DNA of 64,000 nt, from NCBI GenBank assembly GCA_963575745.1, contig CAUYUJ010008613.1:315355-379354 (forward strand), given 5' to 3'. The notes under the pieces were generated by a model. That model did no database searches. It was not told the DNA's origin and saw only the letters and a list, made by a program, of their open reading frames with translations. Positions within the stretch are counted from its first letter, which is position 1; every line of letters starts with the position of its first letter. A program made the translations under genes and the position numbers. Below, in pieces: positions 1-10,977 of this stretch. Source of the stretch: Prorocentrum cordatum. Its lineage: Eukaryota > Sar > Dinophyceae > Prorocentrales > Prorocentraceae.

Positions 1-820
1 TGGCCGTGGCGGGCGCCAAGGCGATGGCCCGCGCGGAGGGGTCGAGTGCCAAATGGGCCAAGTGTCCCCACGACGCCTTTGGCTGGTGGTGACGCCCGCG
101 CGCCCGCGGATGCAGTTGTCGACCCAAGCTGAAGGAGGTTGCCCTGGACACCGACATGTACGAGCTCCCTACCAAAAGGCGGACGTTTGCGCTGACGGGT
201 TGCAGTGCGCGTGGGCGACGCACAATGGCAGCGCCCCCCATTTGCCGAGCGACGCGAAACAATGGGGCTCCTTGCCCGACGCCGGTGCGCGCGCGATCGG
301 AATGTCCCTGAGACGTTCCCCCGCCAGGATTGCTTTGGGACAGTTCGGAGTGCTCCCAAGGCCTATGGAAGTACCCGCGGACGAAGTTTGGACTAGTTCG
401 GGGTCGGGGGCTCGTGCTTGGGATTTGAGAGAAAGCCGCCCTGGCCAGTAGATGGGGCCAGGACCAGGCCCGCGACGATCAGCCAGCCCGCCGACGGTCC
501 GGCGCAGATTGGAACAGCATGGTGCGCATCTGAGTGGCGTCCGGAGGCAAGTCTCCATCGACTGGAAACGCGACAACAGGCGCCCCGCTTTTTGGAGTAG
601 CAGACCTGCCCCCACTCCTCTGCCGTCGCCATTTCTCGCAAGCTCGATGCCAAGACTGCGAATATAATCGGCGAGCGCGTCGCGTTGGTCTTAGTAGCTA
701 TGTGCAAGTGCAACAAATGCATCAATCGGGGCATGCCCCGTGATGAGGCACGAGCCCTGAAGCATCCTATTCTTTGCGAGGATGATCTGGATCTTCCTTG
801 GGGCCTGCCGGCGTCCAACG
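1..820. other. Region without a recognisable gene
   Basis: Open frames on both strands are short, overlap one another and show no domain, so I call no gene. The only notable item is a short motif at about 453-469 (GGGGCCAGGACCAGG) that recurs at 1997-2010, exactly at the junction between the two copies of the tandem duplication that follows. Confidence 0.5.
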
Positions 821-1997
821 GCCGCGTGGGCGCGCGGGTTTTTGCCCAGGGACATGGCGCGTAACCTCGTGACGTTCCTGGCCATTACAGGGAGGGTTTT
901 ACAAAAGTGGTCGCCCATGTGGTCGCCAACATGGTCGCCATAATCAAAATGGTAATCTATGTGGTCGCCAAAATGGTCGTCGAAAAACGCGAAAAAACAA
1001 TATGGTAAACCATGTGGTCGCCCAAACGGTCGCCCGACAGCGGTCGCCATCCCGTGTGGTCGACCATGTGGTAATTCAGAATCGGGTGAAATATGTAGTG
1101 CGTGTCGTCGTTTGCCGCATTCGCGTTGCGTAGCATTGCATCGCGTTGCCGCAGCGCGCCCGAAGGGATAGACAACCGCGCCCGCGGAGGTCTGTTAACC
1201 TCGCCTGTGTCTTGCTCGCAAGCGTGACAGACAACGACCAAACAATGCACGAATATGTCGCCAGCAAACATCAGTCATGCACGTGTGAGCTTTACCTCAT
1301 TCCAATACACCGCCCGAACACGTGTGAAACATACCCGCCCAAATCTAGTAAACAGCATGCATCGCTCCCATATAACCATTGGCCAAACGTGATACATTGC
1401 TAAATCAGAATAGGCCCCCGTCCGAACCACAGGCCATCCACGCCTTACGGACAGTCCTCTTTTCATCCAGCAGTGGTTCCAACACGTCATAGTTGCGCGT
1501 CCAATGTTTTGGGTTGTCTTTTGGGTTCCTTGGGAGAGTGTGCGCATTTACGACAGCCTGCCCATCCAGAAACGATGAGCACAAGGTTTGCCTTCATACG
1601 TTGTAAACCTCGTGACGCCCCCGCCCCGTGGTGACAAGGAATGCCGTATGGCGCAACCACGTGCGCAGTGTGTGCCGTGCCGTGCCGCCCCCTGGTCTCG
1701 CGCCGTTGAATAGCATAGCATGGCGCGCGGTTGGGTAGATCGCGGTAAACCGTATTGCATTGCATGGCATTTTATATCATTGCATAGGTTGTGTTGCGCT
1801 GCTTGTCAGTTCACACTGTCGCAAGCACCGCGTTGAATTGCATTGTGTTGAATACCTGTGGCAGCCATTGCGATTGAACTTCGTTTCTTGTGCCAACCCC
1901 TGTGGGCTCCATCCGTATCCATTTGTTCTCAATGACGTTTCTGGCTTCTCCGATATCGAACCCGATCTCCTCGCCATGGCTCAGGCCGACTTGCATG
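821..1997. repeat. Tandem duplication, copy 1 (period 1,190 bp)
   Basis: This block is repeated almost base for base at 2011-3187, with a constant offset of 1,190 bp and only a handful of single-base differences (for example at 870 versus 2060). Copy 1 stops inside the coding sequence that continues past copy 2: after the codons for the short MAQADLH start it runs into a GGGCCAGGACCAGG joint and then restarts. Copy 1 is therefore a truncated duplicate that cannot encode the downstream protein. Confidence 0.95.
868..1075 (+). repeat. TGGTCGCC-rich dispersed repeat (copy in duplication 1)
   Basis: The segment begins GTGACGTTCC, then CCATTACAGG, and continues as irregular repeats of TGGTCGCC alternating with CATGTGG and AAAATGG. 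The same order of motifs is found at 2058-2265 (via the tandem duplication) and, in reverse orientation, at about 22,500-22,735. It is a dispersed family with many short internal inverted repeats; no protein is encoded. Confidence 0.8.
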
Positions 1998-2010
1998 GGG
2001 CCAGGACCAG

Positions 2011-3187
2011 GCCGCGTGGGCGCGCGGGTTTTTGCCCAGGGACATGGTGCGTAACCTTGTGACGTTCCTGGCCATTACAGGGAGGGTTTTACAAAAGTGG
2101 TCGCCCATGTGGTCGCCAACATGGTCGCCATAATCAAAATGGTAATCTATGTGGTCGCCAAAATGGTCGTCGAAAAACGCGAAAAATCAATATGGTAAAC
2201 CATGTGGTCGCCCAAACGGTCGCCCGACAGCGGTCGCCATCCCGTGTGGTCGACCATGTGGTAATTCAGAATCGGGTGAAATATGTAGTGCGTGTCGTCG
2301 TTTGCCGCATTCGCGTTGCGTAGCATTGCATCGCGTTGCCGCAGCGCGCCCGAAGGGATAGACAACCGCGCCCGCGGAGGTCTGTTAACCTCGCCTGTGT
2401 CTTGCTCGCAAGCGTGACAGACAACGACCAAACAATGCACGAATATGTCGCCAGCAAACATCAGTCATGCACGTGTGAGCTTTACCTCATTCCAATACAC
2501 CGCCCGAACACGTGTGAAACATACCCGCCCAAATCTAGTAAACAGCATGCATCGCTCCCATATAACCATTGGCCAAACGTGATACATTGCTAAATCAGAA
2601 TAGGCCCCCGCCCGAACCACAGGCCATCCACGCCTTACGGACAGTCCCCTTTTCATCCAGCAGTGGTTCCAACACGTCATAGTTGCGCGTCCAATGTTTT
2701 GGGTTGTCTTTTGGGTTCCTTGGGAGAGTGTACGCATTTACGACAGCCTGCCCATCCAGAAACGATGAGCACAAGGTTTGCCTTCATACGTTGTAAACCT
2801 CGTGACGCCCCCGCCCCGTGGTGACAAGGAATGCCGTATGGCGCAACCACGTGCGCAGTGTGTGCCGTGCCGTGCCGCCCCCTGGTCTCGCGCCGTTGAA
2901 TAGCATAGCATGGCGCGCGGTTGGGTAGATTGCGGTAAACCGTATTGCATTGCATGGCATTTTATATCATTGCATAGGTTGTGTTGCGCTGCTTGTCAGT
3001 TCACACTGTCGCAAGCACCGCGTTGAATTGCATTGTGTTGAATACCTGTGGCAGCCATTGCGATTGAATTTCGTTTCTTGTGCCAACCCCTGTGGGCTCC
3101 ATCCGTATCCATTTGTTCTCAATGACGTTTCTGGCTTCTCCGATATCGAACCCGATCTCCTCGCCATGGCTCAGGCCGACTTGCATG
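2011..3187. repeat. Tandem duplication, copy 2, continuous with the downstream gene
   Basis: This is the second copy of the 1,190-bp-spaced duplication. It carries the TGGTCGCC-rich segment at its left end and the start of the 3171-3839 coding region at its right end, so it is probably the original and 821-1997 the duplicate. Near-identity of the copies implies a recent event. Confidence 0.95.
2058..2265 (+). repeat. TGGTCGCC-rich dispersed repeat (copy in duplication 2)
   Basis: This is the same element as at 868-1075, carried in the second copy of the tandem duplication. The two differ by a few bases only. Confidence 0.8.
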
Positions 3188-3839
3188 ATGAAGCCAGGCG
3201 CGAGCGTTCCAGGATCCCCGTGATCACGATAAACTTGGCGGACCTGCCGCACGGATATTCTCGAGACGAAGTGTTGCACGTTCCGATTGCGATCCCCTGG
3301 AGGTCGAAGGCTCCAGACGCCACCTCCGAGCGGAGGCAGTTCCTCAAGAGGCTGCGCGAGGGCAACTTCGCCGCCGACCGAGGGGGGGGGGGGGCGCTGC
3401 ATCGGTGCCGAAGGCGTCAGCAGCGGTCGGCGGCGGCGGCGCGCAGGAACACGTCGTGCCAGAGGAGATCGCTTCGTCGCAAGAGCCCGTCGACCAGACG
3501 ATTCCAGTTGCTAAGAAAGATCTTGCGCAGCCAGTGTTGCCAGTGCCTCTTTCGCACACCGTGCCTGTGCGAGCTGATCTTTCGGCTTCCTCTTTGGGCT
3601 CAGTGCCCGCGCCTGCTGCGCCGTACACTTTGGCTGCCGCTGAGCAGCCAGCAGCGCCCGCAGCTCCAGGTCTCGGCCAGCGCTCAAACGAGCCTGAGCC
3701 AGAGACGCTGCCGCCTTTCGAAGAGCCTGAGCTGTCAGAGGCTGCGCCGTCGTCTCAGCCTCATTTCGCCGACGTGCTGGCCGAGCTCGGTCACCCACTC
3801 TATCAGGATGTGCGTGAGGTGCCAGACACGCAGCCCTGA
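3171..3839 (+). pseudogene. Small uncharacterised coding region with a break at a 13-G run
   Basis: A coding-like frame enters from copy 2 of the duplication and uses an ATG near 3166 (MAQADLHDEARRERS...), running to a G-homopolymer of 13 bases at 3382-3394. Downstream a different frame (from about 3399 to the TGA at 3837-3839) continues with an acidic, Pro/Ala-rich tail. Changing the run length by one or two bases would join the two halves into about 220 residues. No domain is recognised. Either the G run is miscounted in the assembly or the gene is broken. Repetition of its start in copy 1 is a by-product of the tandem duplication. Confidence 0.45.
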
Positions 3840-4573
3840 TGTACAGTGTTCCGTTATGTGCTCCATCCTTTGTTGCGCGCGCATTCTTACGTTTGAAAGG
3901 TGTTGCGCGTCGGGGAAAAGTTACACGCACTATTGGTTCTGGAGGGGCGTTGCCGCGGCATGCTTCCTAGGCCCGCCCCAACATAGCTCCCGAATGGTCC
4001 CCGAACACGTTCGGAATTCATGCCGCGAGCCCTCTTAAAGCGTGTCGCATGCGCCTGGTGCATCGCCAGATGAGGTCCCATAGGGCCCCAAACCAAGGCC
4101 ATTGCAGTCCTCGACCAGGCCCCCAAGCGTACCTCGACCCTATATATCGCAATGCGTTGGGTCCGCAGCACAGTTCTCATGTATGATCGGCTTCATGTTA
4201 TGCCATGATTTGCTCTTCGCGCCGCCCCGCAAGTGCCAGCCCATTCAGATACGATGCCGAAGCAGTAAGCTGTCACACCAATGGAATGCGACCCTTGTCA
4301 TGCATCGGTGGCTTGCCATATTGTCTAGGGTTGGGCTCTCGGGCACAGGGTGTCGTGCCGTGCCGTGCCAGTAACATAACAATGAACATGCGCTGGATTG
4401 CGCTGCGCTGCCATAGCACAAGCGTAGCAGTATACCCCCCAGCGAGCACTGCACTCCATATCACGCGCTGCGTTGCAGTGCGTTGCTATGCAGCGTTTCG
4501 CCCTCGCTCCGAGGACCCCACGCGTGCAGTCATTTAGTTTGAGCTGTTGTCGTTCTCATGGTGGCCACGGGTT
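3840..4573. other. Intergenic region
   Basis: No gene is seen. Around 4380-4500 there is a loose low-complexity stretch of TTGC/GCAT words resembling that at 1740-1860. A 25-bp stretch at about 3988-4012 resembles one at about 16,857-16,881 (roughly 22 matches); its meaning is unknown. Confidence 0.4.
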
Positions 4574-4574
4574 C

Positions 4575-4595
4575 CCATCGCCATTTTGGCTCGAC
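4575..4595 (+). other. Spliced-leader relict upstream of a processed pseudogene
   Basis: The 21 bases match the dinoflagellate spliced leader at 17 of its 21 fixed positions, including the core GCCATTTTGGCTC. In dinoflagellates the SL is added to mRNA by trans-splicing. Finding it in genomic DNA directly 5' of an intronless coding block indicates that a mature mRNA was reverse-transcribed and inserted. The first in-frame ATG after it is at 4657, giving a 60-nt leader. Conservation is partial, so the copy is old. Confidence 0.6.
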
Positions 4596-4694
4596 ACTGG
4601 CGTCCGCCTTTCCTCCAGGCGTCCCTGAGGAGGATGCGCGCCCGACCAGAAGTTTGATGGACGAGTGGGGCGAAGCAGCCCTAGAGGCGGATGC

Positions 4695-4796
4695 TGCAGC
4701 AGATGCGGCTCAGCTGGTTGCAGCGATGGCAGAGTGGTCGGACGTTGCAGCAGACGCGGCTCAGCTGGATGCAGCGATGGACGAGTGGAGCGGGCC
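4695..4796 (+). repeat. Two 51-bp coding repeats
   Basis: Two adjacent 51-bp units begin at 4695 and 4746 and encode near-identical 17-residue blocks with the word AADAAQL followed by a Met-Glu/Asp-Glu-Trp turn. The length is a multiple of three, so the frame is kept, as expected for sequence once under coding constraint. Confidence 0.8.
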
Positions 4797-7171
4797 GCTG
4801 CCGAGGTCCACGCCGAGAGCGGCGACGGACAAGTGGACTTGGACGTCGACAGCGCTGCGCTCGTACCATGCGACGGTGAACAGCGAATGTCGGGGGCAGG
4901 CTTTCGGACTGCTGCTGCGACCTCGCGTAACACCTTGGACGGCGTCGGCTACATGGGGCGTGCCCTGGCCGCGTTGCAAGACACAGCCTGGCAGGAAGCG
5001 CTCGTGGTTTGCCCAGATGAGGTAGGTAAGATCGTCGACGCACTACTTGACCACGACAGCCATAGCCGATTGTCTTCAGTCCATTGATGCAGACATGGCT
5101 GGGAAGTCTCGGAAGTACATGGCATCGACGAAGTTGGTATTATCGTGCAGCCTTCTCCTTGTTCAGAGGGGACATGCCGAGCAGCTGATGCAGCAGTTGA
5201 TATCGTCCGCCCTCGGGAAGGGCTTCGAGCCCGCTGTTTTCTTTGAGAGGCATCGCGGGGACGAGGCTCCATTCGCGAAGGTCCGTATCCAGACTAACCT
5301 TGGGAGTGCTCGGGTACACGTGGCAGACCAGGGTGAGCAGCGCGGGGATGAGGACCCAGGTGCTGAGCTTGCCGTGCGCCGTCGGCAAGATGAGGCGATG
5401 GTTGAGTATGCAGTGAACGCCAAGGTCTACCAGAGTGAATTGGTGTGCGGCGCGCTCTTCACTTCTGCAAGCGGGGGCTCTCCGCTGGCATCGTTTGAAC
5501 TGCTACAGCCCTTGGCCACCGTGGACAAGGGCAAGGCTGAGTGCTACATAGAGCTCTTCAGGTGCTTATCCCAGGTGCTTCCAAGCAGGTCGCAGTTCAA
5601 CAGAGTGCAGAGGCCGGCAATAACCGGCGGCGACGGCGCGTTGGACCTTGCAGAGAGGGTTTATTGGGATCGCAACCGTGACGAGCTGGTTTGCTCCACG
5701 CTTGATGTGGAGTGTCTTATGCATCGTGTGCACCACTGTGTCAAGAAGCCGCTCAGGATGGTGAAGGCTTGGGTGACGAGCATAATTCGATGGGCGCTGA
5801 GCTTACGCGGCCCGAACCCTTCGTCGACTTCGCCACCATCCTTTGCAATTTCCTGCAGAACAGGTTAGACTACATATGGGATCCAGACGGGGTCGGGCCT
5901 GGGCCTGATGCAGCTCGATACCGTGACAGCTGCTACGACTTATTCCTCAGTGCTTCTGGCGACTCGACGCGGTACGGTGGTACTCTGACGACTTATTCTT
6001 CAGCGAGTACGGTGGTACGTTATCATGGGCATGGCGAATGGTGACATCAGGCTAAAGCAGACGTTCCAACACTTTTGCCGCCCAGGGTGCTGCAGGAACA
6101 GGAACCATTGCATTGAGAAGTTGGTCGGCCGCTTCGCCCGGGCATTGTGTGGAAAGATGCCGCCCATTTTCCCTCGTAGCCGCTGGGCTCGGGTTCTTGA
6201 CGCAGTCGATTATTTTGGGTTGCTTGAGAGCTTGCACGGGCTTGGATCTACAGTGTATACCCTCTGGCACGAGAAGACTACTTGGAAAAACGGTGTCTTG
6301 TGTGGGCAAGTGTTCTTACGGCCTCTGGGTGTGACGGTCGGGCTTCAGGGGCATGTTCGCATCAGGGTCCTTGGGTCGATGTCTTCTGGGTCTGGGGCCC
6401 GACTGTCGCCCCGAGAGGTTGTGGGAGGGCGCGCCCGCCAAAGGTTGACCCTGCAGCCGACCTGGACCTCTGCAATGCCATGCTCGACCTTCCAGCGGAC
6501 ATCGGCCAGGCAGACGATGGCCAGGGCGGCGGCGATTGCGACGCTGCAGGCGAAGCTGGCTTGGCGAATGCGCTGACTGGAGACGTCGGCAGCAGCGGGG
6601 ACGCCCTGCAGCTTGCGTCGAAGCTACACCAGCGAGTTTTTCGGCGCAGTGGTCTTGCCTTCGCTCGGCACGATGGCGCGCTGATCTGGGCTTGTATCGT
6701 TCGAAGGTGCTTTGGGCCGCTGTTCGAGCTAATCCATGTTGCGCCGAGGATGTCATCGGCGCGATGGGAGAAGGAGCAGCAAGCGAGGGCCACCCGCACC
6801 TCTCGTCGCTGCTATCGGGTTGGGATTGTCTCTAAGGGCGCGTTGGAGGATCATGTTCTTGACCGTATTCTCAGAGTGGCGCGCGACGTGGATGGTTGGA
6901 CCAGCACGTGCTTTGATGACCGATCGGTTGCGAAGGGGGCGGCAGTTTTCAAATTCATCAGTTGTATCAGGGCGCTGGTGTTCTTACACTTGAAGCAGGA
7001 GCATGGCAACTATCCCTACAGGACGTTTCTCATGTTAGACCACCCAGGTGGGTTACAGGCTGCCTACGATGATGAGTCTTGCAAGCAACGGTTTGATTCT
7101 TGGGTGGCTGATTTTTCAAGTATTGGTCTACAGAGCCTCGTTCCATCGCGTCTTCTGCGTGTCGGGCTGAG

Positions 7172-9604
7172 CTCATTGCTACCAGGGCCCTCCTGGTGGT
7201 GGACGCCATCAAGATCGAGGTTCAGCATGCGTCGCTTCGGCGCGATTTGTTCTTATCTGCAACGCAGGCCCACGCAGTGAGCATCCTCGACCTCAGCAGC
7301 AAGCACGTCCAACGTTCCTGGCGGAGAGTGCAGCGAGAAGCTTCGCATGGGCAGAAGCCCGCGGGCGAGCCAGGAGCCAGCGAGGGCGGTGGTGGGGGAG
7401 ATGCCGACGATGAAGGGGAACGCGCAGGTGACAGAGGAAAGAGACGACGCGGTGGAGGCGGCAGCGTTCGGGCATTCCAGAATGAGCAAGCTATCTTGGG
7501 ACATTCTCCCAAGCCAGCAGAGGCCGCAGCCCAGCATCGCCAGTTGTGCGAGGCGGAGCGTCGCAGGTTGGACGAGATGGGGGTTGCAGGAACGCAGGCC
7601 CACCAGCTCGGAGGCAGCAGCTTCTCGTTGGACAGACCAGTGAGGAAACGACAGCTGCGCCACCGCGATCATGCCAATGACGAGTTGCGCCAGTTCCGAC
7701 TTGAGCTTGGCCGCGACATCTCTGACAGAGACGCCTTGGCACTGAATCCGTCAGCATTTACGCCGCTTCCAGCCTCGGGAGAGTGGGCCTCCAACCTGGG
7801 GCATGTCATCAGGAGCGCTCGACAGGACAATAAGAGGGGCGCGCAGTTCGAGGAGCTCGCTGGCCAAAGCTTGGCTGCCTACTCATGCGACCGATCTTCT
7901 GCCAGGGATGGCCCAGGCAGCTTCGCGTACGACGACATTGCTAAATATTATGGTGGGTCGTCGTCGCTGTCTGTGCCCGACGATTCGGTTAGGGGTAACT
8001 GTTCGTTTCATCACATCGAGGGCAACTTTGATTTGGCGTCAAGGGATGCCGCGATGCTGGTCAAGCTGGACAGGGAAACGCATTTTGCTCAGGGTGTGTA
8101 TGCTGCATGCACGTCTACATGGGATAATATCCACAAGCCAGTGTTCTTCAATAGCGCACCACCCGTCACTGCAGCGGAGAAAAGAGCGGGGAAGCAGTCG
8201 CTGTGCCATCGTGCGAATATGTGCCTTTGTGGTGTTGCAGGTCGAATGACTGCGGCCCTGTTCAAGAAATTCAACCGTTGTATCGATGGCTTCACCCATA
8301 GCGACAAGCAGTTCCGCCGAGCACTCCATGAGTGTGATTTCGTGTACATGATTACTGGGGTCGACGTCACGTGTCCACCAGATCCAGGTGTCATCGATGA
8401 GTACGCTTGTGAACAGCATTGGTTGCATGCTGCATGGGAGCATGGTTCTCCATATCACTGCACTTTCAATTTGTTGCGCCTCACTGTAGCTGAGCGTATA
8501 CCGATATTCGTTGGTGTTGGTCGCTTTGATGTGGAAGTAGAGTGGGGGCGCCCGCCGCAGAATTTATTCTTGCATAGACTCGATAAGGATGCAAAGTGGT
8601 ACGTTCGCTTGTTCATGATTGAGGCGTCGGGCCGTCAACTTGGGTCTCTGGATCCAAGCGTTATCTCAGCCGAGACAGCTTCACACCTTGATGGGTCAGC
8701 AGCATCTGCGTGTTTCTGGGAGGGGGCGTCGGATGCGATTGCTGCACAGGAGGAGCACGTTCGCCGAAGGTCCAGCGGGGCTGCCCGCGGCCGCGGCCGT
8801 GGTCGAGGCGGCGGCCGCGCCAGAGGCCGAGGGGCCGACCCTCCATCCCCAGAGCCCATCGAGGACGGCAGCCCCCATGGTCACGGATATGTTCCTCCTG
8901 CTGTCGATGGCCATGACCATGGGTCAGTCTCCGAGCAGGCCGATAGCGATGTGAGTTCATATACAGATAGTTCTTCTAGTGAGTCATGGTTCCACAGCGG
9001 GTCGGGAGACGATGCTGACAAGTTGAGCTTGCACGAGTCTGACCCCGTGCAGTCGTCTGAGGCTGAATGCAGAGAGCACCCCGACGGTGTAGAAGAACGT
9101 TTCGGACACGCAGCTGACGATGAAGCTCCACCAGGCGGAGGTGCAGCGCCTCCTGGACCAGAAGGCGACGGCCATGCCATCGAGACGCCGGCCCCTGCGC
9201 CACCGCCTCCTCCGCCACCGCCTGGACCAGGAGGGGCGTCTACGGCTGGCGGCCCAGCATGCGTCTTGGTGCTCCCGAATGGCGACAGGATCGCCCACTA
9301 CGCGTTCAGGGACGAGTTCGTGTCGCAGTGCGGCTTGCACGGCCGCAACTGCAGGCTGACGAGAAAGAGCACAGCAGGGAATCGGCCACAGCAGGGGCGC
9401 TCTCTCGGCGCGATGATGCACTGGCTTGAGCACAAGCAGGCTGATGGTGATACCCATGCTCGGTTTCGTATGCTACCTGTTGACTTTGACGATCGCGCCG
9501 CCGCCAGGGGGCGTTTGGCCCTCGCCCCTGGCAGCGATCAGTTTTTCGCTCGAGAGCGGCCGACGCGTCCAGGCGAGGGTCTGGAGCCCGCCGCATGCCC
9601 TTGA
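7172..9604 (+). CDS. Longest intact frame of the 4.6-9.6 kb block: RGG/polyproline protein C-terminal part
   Basis: This is the largest uninterrupted piece (about 810 codons) and ends at the TGA at 9602-9604. There is no convincing ATG at its left end; the frame simply joins the previous segment near 7150. In order it shows a charged helical N-terminus with an Ala/Glu-rich stretch, a globular middle with several Cys and aromatic residues (8000-8700), an RGG-type box (GRGRGRGGGRARGRG, about 8785-8835), an acidic Ser/Asp-rich linker, a polyproline run (about 9195-9225), and a short C-terminal domain. The RGG box suggests RNA binding, by inference only. No catalytic motif is recognised. Confidence 0.5.
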   Translation, partial: LIATRALLVVDAIKIEVQHASLRRDLFLSATQAHAVSILDLSSKHVQRSWRRVQREASHGQKPAGEPGASEGGGGGDADDEGERAGDRGKRRRGGGGSVRAFQNEQAILGHSPKPAEAAAQHRQLCEAERRRLDEMGVAGTQAHQLGGSSFSLDRPVRKRQLRHRDHANDELRQFRLELGRDISDRDALALNPSAFTPLPASGEWASNLGHVIRSARQDNKRGAQFEELAGQSLAAYSCDRSSARDGPGSFAYDDIAKYYGGSSSLSVPDDSVRGNCSFHHIEGNFDLASRDAAMLVKLDRETHFAQGVYAACTSTWDNIHKPVFFNSAPPVTAAEKRAGKQSLCHRANMCLCGVAGRMTAALFKKFNRCIDGFTHSDKQFRRALHECDFVYMITGVDVTCPPDPGVIDEYACEQHWLHAAWEHGSPYHCTFNLLRLTVAERIPIFVGVGRFDVEVEWGRPPQNLFLHRLDKDAKWYVRLFMIEASGRQLGSLDPSVISAETASHLDGSAASACFWEGASDAIAAQEEHVRRRSSGAARGRGRGRGGGRARGRGADPPSPEPIEDGSPHGHGYVPPAVDGHDHGSVSEQADSDVSSYTDSSSSESWFHSGSGDDADKLSLHESDPVQSSEAECREHPDGVEERFGHAADDEAPPGGGAAPPGPEGDGHAIETPAPAPPPPPPPPGPGGASTAGGPACVLVLPNGDRIAHYAFRDEFVSQCGLHGRNCRLTRKSTAGNRPQQGRSLGAMMHWLEHKQADGDTHARFRMLPVDFDDRAAARGRLALAPGSDQFFARERPTRPGEGLEPAACP

Positions 9605-10937
9605 AGTTGTTACTGCGTTTGTTTCTGCCCTCGCTGATCGCATGGGCGAGTTGATTCTGTCGAACAGCGATAGGGTCATGTTTGAAGTTCGCCCATCGCC
9701 GATATCATTGCATTTGTGCTCGTCGTATGTTTCTGCATTGTTGTATTAACATGGCTTCGCCGTCGCCCCGCCCCGCCACCCTGCGCGTCCAGAGCGTGTA
9801 GTTATACCAAGGCTGCGCCTCAGCATCCAGTGGGTCTTGGGCCCGCGCGTATTGAGCCAAAGCTGGTTGACGGGAAGTGCGCTGTCAGGTGGAGCGGGCG
9901 GCGTTGTGCTAGTGATGCCGAGGCAACGTAAAGGTTTCGAGTGCCGCGTGTCCCGAGGAGGGAAGGCGGATGCGGCGGCAGCCACGCGTTAACCAGTTCC
10001 ACCAACATAGGAATTTTATGGGAGCTGGCCTGGCCAATAGCGGGAACATGCGCATTGCATTGCATGTGGTTGCGGTGCGTTGCAATGGGACTGCCAACCA
10101 TGACGAAGCATGCGATTGCGCACCGCATTTCCGAGCAAAGTAACACGCGCATTTCGTCGGCATGTTTAAGAACGTCACGTCACCATGTGATGCACAGTGC
10201 GGCTTGACACAGCACGCGCACAAATACGCGCAACGCACGATACTTGCATCTAAGAGCTGGTTCGCGCGCACCTCCTGCGGTACACTTAGGATGTTCCATG
10301 GGCGTTGCTTGCATGCTCTTATTGGTTACAAAGGGCTCTTTGGGGCGGGGCGCGGGGTCACTGGAGAGCACCGTTCAATCATATACTGTCTGGTCTGTGT
10401 GTCGGCCGACCGCTATTCAATGTAAATGGGTGAAAATCACATGGCGGGTGTCATGCGTAGGTTTGTCATAATCCACGGCGCTGCGTCTGGGATTTGTCCG
10501 AACCTTAAGCTCAGGTTCTGACAGGTCGCAGTCACAGCGCCGTTTGGGGAGGGGGCGCGCTATGTGGGCCATGCGGGCGCGCGGTCTGGTGTAGTGCGTG
10601 GGGGGAAAGTACGCATGTTAAGTTTAAAAACCGCGGGTTTAAAGCTTAAGGCTAAAGCCATTTCTTCCCAAGCTTGGTTTCTTGAGCGTCCCCCGCTGCA
10701 GCGGGTTGCCCTTAAATGGCGTCGTGCGGCTGACCTACAAGGCCGCTGCGTCCCTGGTGCTCTCTACGCCGCTCTCTCGCCGCATCGACATTGCACATGT
10801 GTCTTCCATGTTGCGTTGGGAAGCGAATGTCGGCACCTTGCAGAAGTAAGCAACGGTCAGGTACGCAAGGGGATGGCAAGGGCATGCGCAGTGAGGAAGG
10901 GCAGGCGCAGAAGGAGATAATGCGTGCATGCTTGCCG

Positions 10938-10940
<3 letters not shown>
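9605..10940. other. Non-coding region
   Basis: No gene or domain is seen. A near-palindrome at about 10,618-10,648 (TTTAAA arms around CCGCGG) is the only structured element noticed. Confidence 0.45.

Positions 10941-10975
<35 letters not shown>
10941..10975. repeat. (GA)n microsatellite
   Basis: A perfect GA dinucleotide run of 35 bp. The overlapping Arg/Glu and Ser/Leu open frames are artefacts of it. Confidence 0.95.

Positions 10976-10977
<2 letters not shown>

Larger units (their letters stand above)
4657..9604 (+). pseudogene. Large uncharacterised protein gene, intronless and multiply frameshifted (processed pseudogene)
   Basis: Coding-like sequence runs about 5 kb but changes frame at about 4800, 5040, 5785, 6000, 6300 and 7150. 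Segments in order: an acidic N-terminus with a duplicated 17-residue unit (4695-4796); a segment of about 270 residues to about 5785; a Cys/His stretch with the words FCRPGCC near 6070; a helical segment to 7150; then the long final frame. No intron-like gap separates the pieces and an SL relict precedes them, which fits a retroposed mRNA that has decayed. The Cys-rich middle reminds me of a high-copy uncharacterised dinoflagellate protein family, but I cannot name it. An alternative is a real gene in a read-error-rich assembly. Confidence 0.55.

Noticed and set aside
3160-3185. GCCATGGCTCAGG as a gapped SL relict
   Set aside because: Needs a three-base gap in the core and overlaps the start codon of the coding frame; chance is more likely.
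10655-10675. SL-like AGCCATTTCTTCCCAAG
   Set aside because: About 14 of 21 positions with mismatches inside the core, and no coding region follows.
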